Shown here one piece after another: positions 54,192-64,000 of a stretch of 64,000 bases of DNA. Origin of the DNA: Arthrobacter jiangjiafuii (lineage in GTDB: Bacteria; Actinomycetota; Actinomycetes; Actinomycetales; Micrococcaceae); contig NZ_CP076022.1 of the NCBI RefSeq assembly GCF_018622995.1, forward strand, positions 868,001 through 932,000, read 5' to 3'. A model generated the notes under the pieces. The model had not been told where the DNA came from. It did not search any database and was given only the letters and a program-made list of their open reading frames with translations. The stretch's first letter is position 1; each line of letters starts with the position of its first letter. Both the position numbers and the translations under genes were made by a program.

Positions 54192-54944
54192 ATGGCTGAT
54201 CAGTTCACCGGGAAAACCGTACTCGTGACCGGCGCCGGATCCGGAATCGGCAGGGCTGCGGCCGTGGCGCTGGCCGCGGAAGGCGCCAACGTCGTCGTGA
54301 ATGACCTCGATCTGGAAGCCGCCCAGGTGGTGGTGAACCAGATCTCCGACGCCGGCGGAACCGCAGTGCCCTCCGTTGGGGATGTGGGCAGGGCAGAGGA
54401 TGTCAAAGGTGCGGTGGACACCGCGGTCAGCGAATTCGGTGCCCTGCACCTGGCGTTCAACAACGCCGGCATCAGCGGACCCCTCGGACTGCTCACGGAG
54501 GTGGATCTGGAAGGGTACCGGCGGGTTATCGACGTGAACCTGAACTCGGTGTTCTACGGGATGTACTACGAGATTCCGGCCATGCAGCAGGCCGGCGGCG
54601 GCGCCATCGTCAACATGTCCTCGATCCTCGGCCTGGTCGGCTCCAGCACTGCCGTGCCCTACGTGACGGCCAAACACGGGGTCACCGGCATGACGCGTGC
54701 GGCAGCGCTGGGCTACGCCAACCAGGGGATCCGCATCAACTCGGTACACCCGGGCTACATCGACACGCCGTTGCTGGAAGCGCTGCCGGGGGAGGTTTAC
54801 ACCTCGCTGGTGGGGCTCCATCCGGCCGGCCGGCTCGGTACCGCCGACGAAGTGGCGCATGTGGTGCTGTTCCTGCTGTCGGACCGTGCGGCCTTCGTCA
54901 CCGGAGCCCAGTACGCCGTGGACGGTGCCTACACCACGCAGTAG
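54192..54944 (+). CDS. short-chain dehydrogenase/reductase
   Basis: The protein has 250 residues from an ATG with AGGAG six bases upstream. The cofactor motif is VTGAGSGIGRAAAV, with VVVNDLDLEAA favouring NAD. The structural motif NNAG is present. The catalytic residues are Ser in NMSSILGLVGSST and the YVTAK Tyr and Lys. HPGYIDTPLLEAL is the C-terminal motif. It is a generic alcohol or ketone oxidoreductase. No operon partner is present. Confidence 0.92.
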   Translation: MADQFTGKTVLVTGAGSGIGRAAAVALAAEGANVVVNDLDLEAAQVVVNQISDAGGTAVPSVGDVGRAEDVKGAVDTAVSEFGALHLAFNNAGISGPLGLLTEVDLEGYRRVIDVNLNSVFYGMYYEIPAMQQAGGGAIVNMSSILGLVGSSTAVPYVTAKHGVTGMTRAAALGYANQGIRINSVHPGYIDTPLLEALPGEVYTSLVGLHPAGRLGTADEVAHVVLFLLSDRAAFVTGAQYAVDGAYTTQ

Positions 54945-55001
54945 TTTCGCCGCGGGTGGACGGTTTAACGTCCTTGGGTCCGAGTTTGAGACAATAAAGC
55001 C

Positions 55002-55517
55002 ATGCAGTCGCTCCCCAACGGCAAGATGCCGCAGCCTTCGTCCAAGCCCCGCCGCGGGATCAGCCAGAAGATGGCATCCATCGGCATGACCCTCATGCTG
55101 CTTGTGTTCCTGGTGGCAGTGGTTTTCGCCGCGAATGAGAACGACGTCGTGGGCTGGCTGGTTGCCATTGTCTCGCTGGGCTGGCTCTGCCTGTTCGCGT
55201 TTGTGGTCTTCAGCGTGCGCGGCGCGGCCCGCAAGGCCGGCGCGAAGATCGCCGAGGCGCAGGACACCCTGAACCGCGCAGCCGGCACCGTACCCTCCGT
55301 GCAGGTCATCGATGAGGCTGCAACCATCCGCGACCAGAAGCTGGACCACAGCTTCAAGATCATTCAGGTGCAGTCCCGGGTCATCCGCGAAAACCTCGGC
55401 AAGGACCAAGACCAGGTGGACCGCGCGCTGGAGACCATCGAGATCACTTCCCACAACGCCCGTTCCATGATCAAGAAGGACGACGGCGGGCCGGTAGAAG
55501 GCACCCTGGTCGACTAG
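55002..55517 (+). CDS. membrane protein with C-terminal helical domain, unknown function
   Basis: The protein has 171 residues. A basic N-terminus is followed by two membrane helices (IGMTLMLLVFLVAVVFA and VGWLVAIVSLGWLCLFAFVVF) and a cytosolic, charged helical part (VIDEAATIRDQKLDHSFKIIQVQSRVIRENL). It may be a coiled-coil region involved in membrane protein interactions. No named family is recognised. The ATG has little Shine-Dalgarno support. Confidence 0.72.
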   Translation: MQSLPNGKMPQPSSKPRRGISQKMASIGMTLMLLVFLVAVVFAANENDVVGWLVAIVSLGWLCLFAFVVFSVRGAARKAGAKIAEAQDTLNRAAGTVPSVQVIDEAATIRDQKLDHSFKIIQVQSRVIRENLGKDQDQVDRALETIEITSHNARSMIKKDDGGPVEGTLVD

Positions 55518-55611
55518 CACCGCCGGGTCATTCGACGACCCGCTGCGCGGCTGTTCCGCCGTCCGCGCGCCCAAGATGAACCGCAGGCTACTGAGGAGTA
55601 TGGTTATTCGC

Positions 55612-57509
<1,898 letters not shown>

Positions 57510-57512
57510 TCC

Positions 57513-58091
57513 ATGAGTCTTTGGAATCCGAGTATCCAGGCAGGCACCGCCGACGGCGTCGACGGCGGTCCTGACGCGCCTGCCTGCACCTGCGTGGGAA
57601 TCGTGATCGGGGTGCCGGAGCCCATGGCTTCGGACCTGCAGCGCGCCAGGGCATCGTTCGGGGATCCGCTGGCGGCGTTGATCCCGGCGCACATTACCGT
57701 GGTGACCACTACGGAGACCGAGGACTGGGATATCGCCGCCCGGCACGTCCGTCAGGTGGCACGCCGGCACAAGGCCTTCGAGATATCGCTGCGCGGCACG
57801 GCCACTTTCCGCCCCGTCTCACCCGTGGTGTACCTGCAGGTGGATGCCGGGCACGAGGAATGCACAGCCCTGCACAAGGAAATGCAGAGCGGGCCGCTCT
57901 CCCGGGACCTGCCTTTCCCGTACCACCCGCACGTCACGGTGGCCCACGATGTGAGTGAAGCCGGTATGGACACCGCACTGGAGTCCCTGCAGGATTACGA
58001 GGCCCGGTTCATGGTCCGCACCATCGGTCTGTATGAACACGACGCCACCGGGCTTTGGCGGCTGCGCGAGGAAGTCGCGCTCGAAGCCTAG
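57513..58091 (+). CDS. 2'-5' RNA ligase family protein (LigT-like)
   Basis: The protein has 192 residues. The two HxT motifs of the 2H phosphoesterase superfamily are present as HITV and HVTV, flanking a bilobal fold. VGIVIGVPEPMA opens the domain and PYHPHVTVAHDVSEAG closes the second lobe. Members cut or ligate 2'-5' or cyclic phosphate bonds in RNA; the substrate is not known. It lies three bases after trpS and is probably the last gene of xth-trpS-ligT. Confidence 0.88.
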   Translation: MSLWNPSIQAGTADGVDGGPDAPACTCVGIVIGVPEPMASDLQRARASFGDPLAALIPAHITVVTTTETEDWDIAARHVRQVARRHKAFEISLRGTATFRPVSPVVYLQVDAGHEECTALHKEMQSGPLSRDLPFPYHPHVTVAHDVSEAGMDTALESLQDYEARFMVRTIGLYEHDATGLWRLREEVALEA

Positions 58092-58109
58092 GCTGGCGCC
58101 CGGAGAGCC

Positions 58110-58883
58110 CTAGATTCCGGCACCGGGCAGATAGATGGCTGCCCAGGCCGCAATGATGGCCGCTGCCCGATGAGTCTGGGCCCGGTCCACCATCAGATGG
58201 TCGCTGCCCTCCAGGGAAATGAAGTTCCGTGGATGCCTGGCCATGGAGAAAATCTCGCTGGCGTTCTCGATACCCACTGTATTGTCCGTGGGGGAGTGCA
58301 TCACCAGCAGGGGCAGATGCAGCCCGCGGATGCACCCGGCCAGGTCATGGGCGGCCAGATCGTGGAGAAGCTCCTCACGGATCCGCAGGCTGCGCCCTCC
58401 CAGCTCCACCTCCGCCGAACCCGCCGCCTTGATGGTCTGCATCTCATCCTCGAAGAGATGCACCACATGGTCCGGGCGGTACGGGGCCGCGATGGTCACC
58501 ACCGCGACGAGGCCCTCGACCTCCGGCGCCGCAGCCAGGACGGCAGCTCCGCCCAGGGAATGGCCGACCAGCAGGGACACGGGCCTGCCCTGGGCCTGCA
58601 TGAAGGACACGGCACTGTGGATATCGGCGATCTTGGTACTGAACGTCCCGTCTTCCCAGGCGCCGGATGATCCGCCCAGCCCGGCGGCGTCGTAGCGCAG
58701 CACGCCGATGCCGTGAGCCGCCAGGGCCTTGGAGATCCGGGACGCTGCGGCGCTGTTCTTGCCCAGGGTAAAGCCGTGGCAGAACACCGCCCAGCTGCTT
58801 GCACCGCCGTCGGGCATATCCAGGGTGCCGGCCAGCGAGGTGCCGTTGACGCCGGGGAAGGAAACGGATTCAAACGTGGGCAT
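58110..58883 (-). CDS. alpha/beta hydrolase
   Basis: The protein has 257 residues from the ATG at 58883 (AAGGTGAG upstream); an ATG nine codons earlier is possible. The nucleophile elbow is VGHSLGGAAVL, the oxyanion region is FCHGFTLGKNS and the catalytic Asp and His are in MHSPTDNTVG and GSDHLMVD. An RYDAAGLGGSSGAW segment suggests the S9/DUF-type serine hydrolase family of actinobacteria. The substrate is unknown. Confidence 0.86.
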   Translation of the reverse strand: MPTFESVSFPGVNGTSLAGTLDMPDGGASSWAVFCHGFTLGKNSAAASRISKALAAHGIGVLRYDAAGLGGSSGAWEDGTFSTKIADIHSAVSFMQAQGRPVSLLVGHSLGGAAVLAAAPEVEGLVAVVTIAAPYRPDHVVHLFEDEMQTIKAAGSAEVELGGRSLRIREELLHDLAAHDLAGCIRGLHLPLLVMHSPTDNTVGIENASEIFSMARHPRNFISLEGSDHLMVDRAQTHRAAAIIAAWAAIYLPGAGI

Positions 58884-58934
58884 GGGACTCACCTTAGGGG
58901 CATGGTGCAAGCGGGGCAGCAGTGGAGGGCATGC

Positions 58935-58978
58935 AAAAGGCGGCGCCGGCGGTCCTGGAGGACCGGCGGCGCCGCCTT
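58935..58978 (-). terminator. Rho-independent terminator after sdhB
   Basis: On the minus strand a 19-base GC-rich stem (58937-58955 with 58960-58978, one mismatch) with a four-base loop is followed by TTTT. It ends the sdhCDAB transcript 17 bases beyond the sdhB stop. Confidence 0.92.
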
Positions 58979-58994
58979 GAGCGAAGCGAAAACG

Positions 58995-59771
58995 CTAGAT
59001 GGAACGGTTCAAGATGGCCTGCTTGACCTCGGCGATGGCCTTGGTCACCTGGATGCCGCGCGGGCATGCTTCGGAGCAGTTGAAGGTGGTGCGGCAGCGC
59101 CACACGCCTTCCTTGTCATTGAGGATCTCCAGGCGCATGTCTCCGGCGTCGTCACGCGAGTCGAAGATAAAGCGGTGGGCATTCACAATGGCAGCCGGGC
59201 CGAAGTACTGGCCGTCGGTCCAGAACACCGGGCAGGAGGACGTGCACGCGGCGCAGAGGATGCACTTGGTGGTGTCATCGAAACGCTCGCGGTCCTCGGG
59301 AGACTGCAGGCGCTCCTTCGTGGGCTCGTGGCCCTTGCTGACCAGGAAGGGCATGACTTCGCGGAAGGACTGGAAGAACGGCTCCATGTCCACGATCAGG
59401 TCCTTCTCCACCGGCAGGCCCTTGATGGGTTCCACCAGGATGGGCTTGGACGTGTCCAGGTCCTTCAGCAGGGTCTTGCAGGCCAGGCGGTTGCGGCCAT
59501 TGATGCGCATCGCATCGGAGCCGCAGACACCGTGGGCGCAGGAGCGGCGGAAGGAGACGGAACCGTCATGCTCCCACTTGACCTTATGCAGGGCATCCAG
59601 CACCCGGTCCGTGCCGTACATGGTCAGCTTCCACTCATCCCAGTATCCTTCGTCGGATACCTCGGGGTTGTAGCGGCGGACCTTCAGCGTGATCTCGAAC
59701 GAGGGGATTTCCCCGCCCACTGATTCCGGGAGGTCGATCTTGGAGGCCGGCTCCGCAATTTCCGTTGTCAT
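58995..59771 (-). CDS. sdhB: succinate dehydrogenase iron-sulfur subunit
   Basis: The protein has 258 residues. Three Cys clusters are intact: SCAHGVCGSDAMRINGRNRLAC for the 2Fe-2S centre, then CILCAACTSSCPVFW and CRTTFNCSEACPRGI for the 4Fe-4S and 3Fe-4S centres. It passes electrons from SdhA to the membrane quinone. The ATG shares one base with the sdhA stop. It is the last gene of the operon. Confidence 0.97.
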   Translation of the reverse strand: MTTEIAEPASKIDLPESVGGEIPSFEITLKVRRYNPEVSDEGYWDEWKLTMYGTDRVLDALHKVKWEHDGSVSFRRSCAHGVCGSDAMRINGRNRLACKTLLKDLDTSKPILVEPIKGLPVEKDLIVDMEPFFQSFREVMPFLVSKGHEPTKERLQSPEDRERFDDTTKCILCAACTSSCPVFWTDGQYFGPAAIVNAHRFIFDSRDDAGDMRLEILNDKEGVWRCRTTFNCSEACPRGIQVTKAIAEVKQAILNRSI

Positions 59772-61537
59772 TAGTACTTCCTCACCATCGGCTCGTAGCG
59801 CGTGAAGATGACCGGCTTGGTGTCCAGTCGAATGCCCGCGGTGTGCTCGGCGTTGGCGGCTTCGTCAACCTTGTACGCCATTGAATGCTTCATGAATTTC
59901 TCGTCGTCGCGCTCCGGGAAGTCCTCGCGGAAGTGCCCGCCGCGGGACTCTTCACGGTGCAGGGCAGCCACGGTCATGACCTTGGCCAGTTCCAGCAGGA
60001 AGCCCAGTTCAACGGCTTCCAACAGGTCCAGGTTGAAGCGCTTGCCCTTGTCCTGGACGCTGATCTTCTTGTACCGCTCTTCGAGCGAGGCAATGTCGGT
60101 CAGCACCTGGTTCAGGGTGTCGGCGCTGCGGAACACCTGCATGTTGGCATCCATGGTGTTCTGCAGGTCGCGGCGGATCTCGGCAACCCGCTCCGTGCCC
60201 TCGGAGTTGCGGACCAGGTCCAGCAGCTCGATGGTGGTGGCTTCGGGGTTCTCCGGCAGGTCAACGAAGTCAGCGGTCAGCGCGTACTCGGCGGCATAGA
60301 TGCCGGCCCGCTTGCCGAAGACATTGATGTCCAGCAGGGAGTTGGTGCCCAGGCGGTTGGAGCCGTGGACCGAAACGCAGGCCACTTCTCCGGCCGCGTA
60401 GAGACCGGGGATCACGGTGTCGTTGTCCTGCAGGACCTCGGCCTTGATGTTGGTCGGGATGCCGCCCATGGCGTAGTGCGCGGTCGGGAAGACCGGCACC
60501 GGCTCCGTGTACGGCTCCACACCCAGGTAGGTGCGGGCGAACTCGGTGATGTCCGGGAGCTTGGCGTCGATGTGCGCCGGTTCCAGGTGCGTGAGGTCCA
60601 GGAGGACGTAGTCCTTGTTCGGGCCGCAGCCGCGGCCTTCACGGACCTCGTTGGCCATGGAACGGGCCACGATGTCGCGGGGCGCCAGGTCCTTGATGGT
60701 CGGGGCGTAGCGCTCCATGAAGCGCTCACCCTCGGAGTTGCGCAGGATGGCGCCTTCTCCGCGGGCTGCTTCGGAGAGCAGGATGCCCAGGCCGGCGAGG
60801 CCTGTCGGATGGAACTGGAAGAACTCCATGTCTTCCAGGGGGATGCCGCGCCGGAACGCGATGCCCATGCCGTCACCGGTGAGGGTGTGGGCGTTGGACG
60901 TGGTCTTGAAGACCTTGCCCGCACCGCCGGAGGCGAACACAACGGACTTGGCCTGGAAGACGTGCAGTTCGCCGCTGGCCAGGTCGTAGGAGACGACGCC
61001 GGCTACGCGCTTCTGTCCGAAGCTGTCGGTGACGGTCAGCAGGTCCAGGACGTAGTACTCGTTGTAGAACTCCACATTGTGCTTGACGCAGTTTTGGTAC
61101 AGCGTCTGCAGGATCATGTGGCCGGTGCGGTCCGCTGCATAGCAGGCACGGCGGACCGGGGCCTTGCCGTGGTCGCGGGTGTGGCCGCCGAAGCGGCGCT
61201 GGTCGATACGGCCTTCGGGCGTGCGGTTGAAGGGCAGGCCCATCTTTTCCAGGTCGAGCACGGCGTCGATGGCTTCCTTCGCCATGACCTCCGCTGCGTC
61301 CTGGTCCACCAGGTAGTCGCCGCCCTTGACGGTGTCAAAGGTGTGCCATTCCCAGTTGTCTTCTTCGACGTTGGCCAGTGCTGCGCACATGCCGCCCTGT
61401 GCCGCACCGGTGTGGGAACGGGTGGGGTACAGCTTGGTCAGTACCGCCGTACGTGCGCGCTGGCCGGATTCAATGGCGGCACGCATACCGGCGCCGCCGG
61501 CGCCGACAATTACGACGTCGTACTTATGGACCTGCAT
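59771..61537 (-). CDS. sdhA: succinate dehydrogenase flavoprotein subunit
   Basis: The protein has 588 residues from the ATG at 61537; upstream in-frame sequence lies in sdhD. The FAD motif is VVIVGAGGAGMRAAIESG. The flavin-linked His is in RSHTGAAQGGM, and active-site segments are FHPTGLAG, HYAMGGIPTNI and HGSNRLGTNSLLDINVFG. It oxidises succinate to fumarate on the cytosolic side of the membrane. It follows sdhD by 71 bases. Confidence 0.97.
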   Translation of the reverse strand: MQVHKYDVVIVGAGGAGMRAAIESGQRARTAVLTKLYPTRSHTGAAQGGMCAALANVEEDNWEWHTFDTVKGGDYLVDQDAAEVMAKEAIDAVLDLEKMGLPFNRTPEGRIDQRRFGGHTRDHGKAPVRRACYAADRTGHMILQTLYQNCVKHNVEFYNEYYVLDLLTVTDSFGQKRVAGVVSYDLASGELHVFQAKSVVFASGGAGKVFKTTSNAHTLTGDGMGIAFRRGIPLEDMEFFQFHPTGLAGLGILLSEAARGEGAILRNSEGERFMERYAPTIKDLAPRDIVARSMANEVREGRGCGPNKDYVLLDLTHLEPAHIDAKLPDITEFARTYLGVEPYTEPVPVFPTAHYAMGGIPTNIKAEVLQDNDTVIPGLYAAGEVACVSVHGSNRLGTNSLLDINVFGKRAGIYAAEYALTADFVDLPENPEATTIELLDLVRNSEGTERVAEIRRDLQNTMDANMQVFRSADTLNQVLTDIASLEERYKKISVQDKGKRFNLDLLEAVELGFLLELAKVMTVAALHREESRGGHFREDFPERDDEKFMKHSMAYKVDEAANAEHTAGIRLDTKPVIFTRYEPMVRKY

Positions 61538-61608
61538 ACCAGATGCTCTTTCTGTTGAAGCTTGTGAAACGTTCGTTGTGCCCGCTCCGGAAGGAACGGG
61601 CGCTGCGG

Positions 61609-62088
61609 CTAAGCCGTGCAGAAGTCCCCGAGGAGCTCCAGGGGAGCGCCGGCCGGGCACGGATCGAAGGTGAAGATCACCAGGGTGCCGAGCACGATGA
61701 TCACGAGGGAGGCAATGTAGAGAATGCTCTTCAGGGCCATGCGCGTGGAGTTCTTGTCTGCGTAGTCATTGATGATGACGCGGACGCCGTTGGTGCCGTG
61801 CAGCATCGCCAGCCACAGCATGACCAGGTCCCAGACCTGCCAGAGCGGGCTGGCCCACTTGCCGGCTACAAAGCCGAAGTCGACGGCGTGGATGCCGTCG
61901 CCCAGCATCAGGTTCACGAACAGGTGGGTGAAGATCAGAACGATCAGGATGGCACCGGAGACGCGCATGAACAGCCACGCGAACATCTCGAAGTTGCCTT
62001 TGCCGCCCGGGGTGCGGGCGTACTTGGGGGCGATCCGGCCGGAGCGGGGGGCCTCGATGGAGACGGCCTCATTGGTGGATGTACTCAT
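61609..62088 (-). CDS. sdhD: succinate dehydrogenase membrane anchor subunit
   Basis: The protein has 159 residues with three helices. A soluble N-terminus of about 35 residues precedes MFAWLFMRVSGAILIVLIFTHLF, LVMLWLAMLHGTNGVRVII and ILYIASLVIIVLGTLVIF. The HGTNGVRV segment is the family signature near the haem/quinone pocket. It begins three bases after sdhC. Confidence 0.93.
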   Translation of the reverse strand: MSTSTNEAVSIEAPRSGRIAPKYARTPGGKGNFEMFAWLFMRVSGAILIVLIFTHLFVNLMLGDGIHAVDFGFVAGKWASPLWQVWDLVMLWLAMLHGTNGVRVIINDYADKNSTRMALKSILYIASLVIIVLGTLVIFTFDPCPAGAPLELLGDFCTA

Positions 62089-62091
62089 GGC

Positions 62092-62472
62092 TTAATGACC
62101 CCCGAAAACGATGGGAAGGTGGCGAATGGAGAAACCGATCATAGTGACCACCCAAAGACCGACGACGCTCCACAGCATCTGGCGCTGGTACTTGGGGCCC
62201 TTCTTCCAGAAGTCAATCAGGATCACACGCACGCCGTTGAAGGCGTGGAACACGATGGCGGCGACGAGGCCAAGCTCGCCGAGGCCCATGATCGGGTTCT
62301 TGTATGCGCCAATCACGACGTTGTAGGCCTCGGGTGAAACACGCACCAATGAGGTATCCAAGACGTGGACCAAAAGGAAGAAGAAGATCACCACGCCGGT
62401 AATACGGTGCGCAACCCACGACCACTGGCCTTCGCGGCCGCGGTAGAGCGTGCCTGCTGGTAACTTCGACAC
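62092..62472 (-). CDS. sdhC: succinate dehydrogenase cytochrome b556 subunit
   Basis: The protein has 126 residues. The GTG at 62472 is chosen because GGAGG lies eight bases upstream; an ATG 29 codons earlier falls in the leader next to the predicted transcription start. Landmarks are GQWSWVAHRITGVVIFFFLLVHVLD and IVFHAFNGVRVILIDFW, with haem-ligand His residues. Three helices are present. It is the first gene of sdhC-D-A-B. Confidence 0.92.
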   Translation of the reverse strand: MSKLPAGTLYRGREGQWSWVAHRITGVVIFFFLLVHVLDTSLVRVSPEAYNVVIGAYKNPIMGLGELGLVAAIVFHAFNGVRVILIDFWKKGPKYQRQMLWSVVGLWVVTMIGFSIRHLPIVFGGH

Positions 62473-62559
62473 TGAATTTTCCTCCCTGCGACGCAGCGGC
62501 GCTGGCGTGTCTTCCACGCAGTGATGACGCCGGTGCGACAGCAATATAAGCTCAAGCAT

Positions 62560-62588
62560 AATCTAGGTCTCCCTCGGAGAGCTTTCAA
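62560..62588 (-). promoter_or_regulatory. sdh operon promoter (TTGAAA-N17-TAGATT)
   Basis: On the minus strand -35 is TTGAAA (62583-62588), the spacer is 17 bases and -10 is TAGATT (62560-62565). The predicted start near 62553 gives an 80-base leader before sdhC. Confidence 0.78.
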
Positions 62589-62718
62589 TTTAGGCAGCCC
62601 TATCATGTGACGCTCGTTACACCGCGGGTGGGGCTTGTGAGCGGGGATCCGGGGTTTAGCCCCACGTCCGGGCACCATGGCATCACCGTGGTGCCGGGCC
62701 TCGGGCGCGGTCGTCGGC

Positions 62719-62724
62719 TAATCT
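62719..62724 (+). promoter_or_regulatory. -10 box TAATCT before the mannose-1-phosphate guanylyltransferase gene
   Basis: TAATCT lies eight bases before the ATG at 62733 with no Shine-Dalgarno sequence, indicating a leaderless or almost leaderless transcript. Confidence 0.55.
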
Positions 62725-62732
62725 TGGCTCTG

Positions 62733-63872
62733 ATGAGTACAGAACCGGCACACCCCAATCCTTCCTCCGCGGACTTCGACCGCTTCTACGGCGTAATTCC
62801 CGCCGGCGGCGTCGGCACCCGCCTGTGGCCGTTGTCCCGTGCGGCCGCACCCAAGTTCCTCCATGACCTCACCGGTTCGGGTTCCACCCTCATCCGTGCG
62901 ACCTATGACCGGCTGAGCCCGCTGAGCGGTGACCGGGTCATGGTCGTGACCGGCACGCTCCACCGGGAAGCGGTGCGGAAGCAGCTGCCGGAGATCACCA
63001 GAGAGAACCTGGTGCTGGAATTGGAGCCCAAGGACTCTGCCGCTGCCATCGGGTTGGCTGCAGCCATTCTTTTTAAGCGGGATCCGAACATCATCATGGG
63101 TTCCTTTGCCGCGGACCAGGTCATCACCCCGGTGGATGTGTTCCAGGATGCCGTGCGTGAAGCCGTGCACACCGCTGCGCAGGGTTTTATCGTGACCATC
63201 GGCATCCACCCCACCCACGCAGCCACCGGCTTCGGCTATATCCGTGCCGGAGACCCGCTGGACATTCCCGGGGCGCCGAGTGCACACGCCGTCGTCGAAT
63301 TCGTCGAGAAGCCCTCCGAAGAGGTGGCCCGCACCTACCTGAAGAACGGCCGCTACAGCTGGAACGCGGGAATGTTTGTTGCGCCCGTGGACCTGATGCT
63401 TAAGCACCTGGAAGCGAACCAGCCCGAGCTCTACGTCGGCCTGATGGAAATCGCTGAAGCCTGGGACACCCCGCGCCGGCGTGAGGTGGTGCTGCGGATC
63501 TGGCCCACCCTGCCCAAGATCGCCATCGACTATGCGGTGGCTGAACCTGCCGCGGCAGCCGGTGACGTCGCGATGATTCCGGGCATCTTTAACTGGGACG
63601 ACGTCGGGGACTTCGCGGCAATCGGCCGGCTGAATCCGGCCGCAGAGAACAGCGACCTGACCGTAATGGGCGACGGTGCACGGGTCTATTCGGAGAACGC
63701 GTCCGGAATCGTCGTATCGGATACCAAGCGGGTTATCGCTCTGATCGGCATCGAGGATGTGGTGATCGTGGACACCCTCGATGCGCTGCTCGTGACCACG
63801 AAGGAACACGCCCAGGAGGTCAAGAAGGCTGTGGAACACCTCAAGGCCAGCGGCGACACCGACGTCCTCTAA
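62733..63872 (+). CDS. manC: mannose-1-phosphate guanylyltransferase
   Basis: The protein has 379 residues from the ATG at 62733; upstream in-frame sequence crosses the divergent promoter region. It makes GDP-mannose from mannose-1-phosphate and GTP for cell-wall glycans. The nucleotidyltransferase signature is VIPAGGVGTRLWPLSRAAAPKF. ELEPKDSAAAIGLAAAIL, the VEFVEKPSEE metal/sugar segment and GIFNWDDVGDFAAIGRL are typical of the short ManC type without the isomerase domain. The gene symbol is by family. Confidence 0.93.
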   Translation: MSTEPAHPNPSSADFDRFYGVIPAGGVGTRLWPLSRAAAPKFLHDLTGSGSTLIRATYDRLSPLSGDRVMVVTGTLHREAVRKQLPEITRENLVLELEPKDSAAAIGLAAAILFKRDPNIIMGSFAADQVITPVDVFQDAVREAVHTAAQGFIVTIGIHPTHAATGFGYIRAGDPLDIPGAPSAHAVVEFVEKPSEEVARTYLKNGRYSWNAGMFVAPVDLMLKHLEANQPELYVGLMEIAEAWDTPRRREVVLRIWPTLPKIAIDYAVAEPAAAAGDVAMIPGIFNWDDVGDFAAIGRLNPAAENSDLTVMGDGARVYSENASGIVVSDTKRVIALIGIEDVVIVDTLDALLVTTKEHAQEVKKAVEHLKASGDTDVL

Positions 63873-63879
63873 GGCCCGG

Positions 63880-63901
63880 ACGGGCCTCCGAAAAGGCCCG
63901 T
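63880..63901 (+). terminator. hairpin after manC
   Basis: A perfect eight-base stem ACGGGCCT/AGGCCCGT with a six-base loop lies eight bases after the stop. There is no T-run, so it is a weak terminator candidate. Confidence 0.45.
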
Positions 63902-63970
63902 AACCCGCGTCATATTGAGTGGTGGTAGGGAACATCGTCACACGGTTCCCGTAACAGCAGCCTCAGTGGC

Positions 63971-63976
63971 TAACCT
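63971..63976 (+). promoter_or_regulatory. -10 box TAACCT at the window's 3' edge
   Basis: TAACCT lies seven bases before a GTG at 63984, the same leaderless geometry seen elsewhere in the window. Confidence 0.5.
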
Positions 63977-63983
63977 TGAAGCT

Positions 63984-64000
63984 GTGCATACTATCCCACT
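63984..64000 (+). CDS. start of a probable leaderless gene, truncated by the window edge
   Basis: Only GTG and four further codons (V-H-T-I-P) are visible. The call rests on the -10 box and spacing alone; the product cannot be inferred. Confidence 0.35.

Noticed and set aside
59885-61558. 557-codon plus-strand open frame across sdhA
   Set aside because: Antisense to an intact flavoprotein subunit; its composition reflects codon bias only.

Overview
The window is chromosomal DNA of a high-GC actinobacterium. Gene content and protein style point to the Micrococcaceae, most likely Arthrobacter in the broad sense. The signs are DUF6318 and DUF6350 proteins, a DUF1469/DUF3618 envelope cassette, a eukaryotic-type NADP isocitrate dehydrogenase, many leaderless genes with a TANNNT box six or seven bases before the start codon, and HrcA/HspR-type heat-shock operators. 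This assignment is inference from the sequence; no database was searched. I see no tRNA, rRNA, insertion sequence, prophage or CRISPR array.

Layout. 1-1.2 kb: the C-terminus of a membrane-anchored protein with a 12-residue tandem repeat, a small lipoprotein and a YchJ-like protein. 1.3-3.5 kb: two MDR alcohol dehydrogenases separated by a terminator. 3.7-7.4 kb: a four-gene OpuC-type osmoprotectant ABC importer. 7.4-13.9 kb: an ASCH protein, a NiCoT nickel transporter and, convergent to it, the urease operon ureA-B-C-F-G-D. That operon has no ureE, has a His-rich tail on UreG, and has GlnR-like boxes before ureA. 13.9-19.6 kb: DoxX, a metallophosphoesterase, a flavin-binding PPOX protein, a catalase and a Stealth phosphotransferase. 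19.8-22.2 kb: three exported proteins, two of which share a low-GC segment. 22.2-27.3 kb: a T4-endonuclease-V-like protein, GNAT, DUF1684, TauE/SafE, DUF6350, signal peptidase I and a small membrane protein.

27.3-32.6 kb: purN, an MFS transporter, purH and icd. 32.6-33.4 kb: an Hsp20 with a Gly/Ser tail behind a CIRCE element and a HAIR element. 33.4-38 kb: a glutamate-cysteine ligase homologue, a membrane protein and a cassette of envelope or stress proteins. 38-45 kb: a Gfo/Idh/MocA oxidoreductase and a multiple-monosaccharide ABC importer (mmsA-mmsB-sugar-binding protein) with a ROK repressor. 44.9-48 kb: a gamma carbonic anhydrase homologue, purU, GNAT and a flavin monooxygenase. 48.2-50.7 kb: a ZTP riboswitch followed by glyA-folD. 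50.8-53.5 kb: a DrrA/NodI-NodJ-type ABC exporter. 53.5-58.9 kb: macrodomain protein, SDR, membrane protein, xth, trpS, 2'-5' RNA ligase-like protein and hydrolase. 58.9-64 kb: sdhCDAB and, divergent to it, a mannose-1-phosphate guanylyltransferase, then the first bases of another leaderless gene.

How the genes work together. Nickel uptake and urease form one nitrogen-scavenging module, probably under GlnR. purN, purH, purU, glyA and folD are all purine or one-carbon genes; the ZTP riboswitch links glyA-folD to the purine intermediate ZTP, the phosphorylated form of the PurH substrate. icd and sdhCDAB supply TCA-cycle steps. The window is mostly ordinary core genome. The least ordinary parts are the mosaic DUF6318/PKD pair, the Gly/Ser-tailed Hsp20 with dual operators, the UreG tail and the FolD N-terminal extension.
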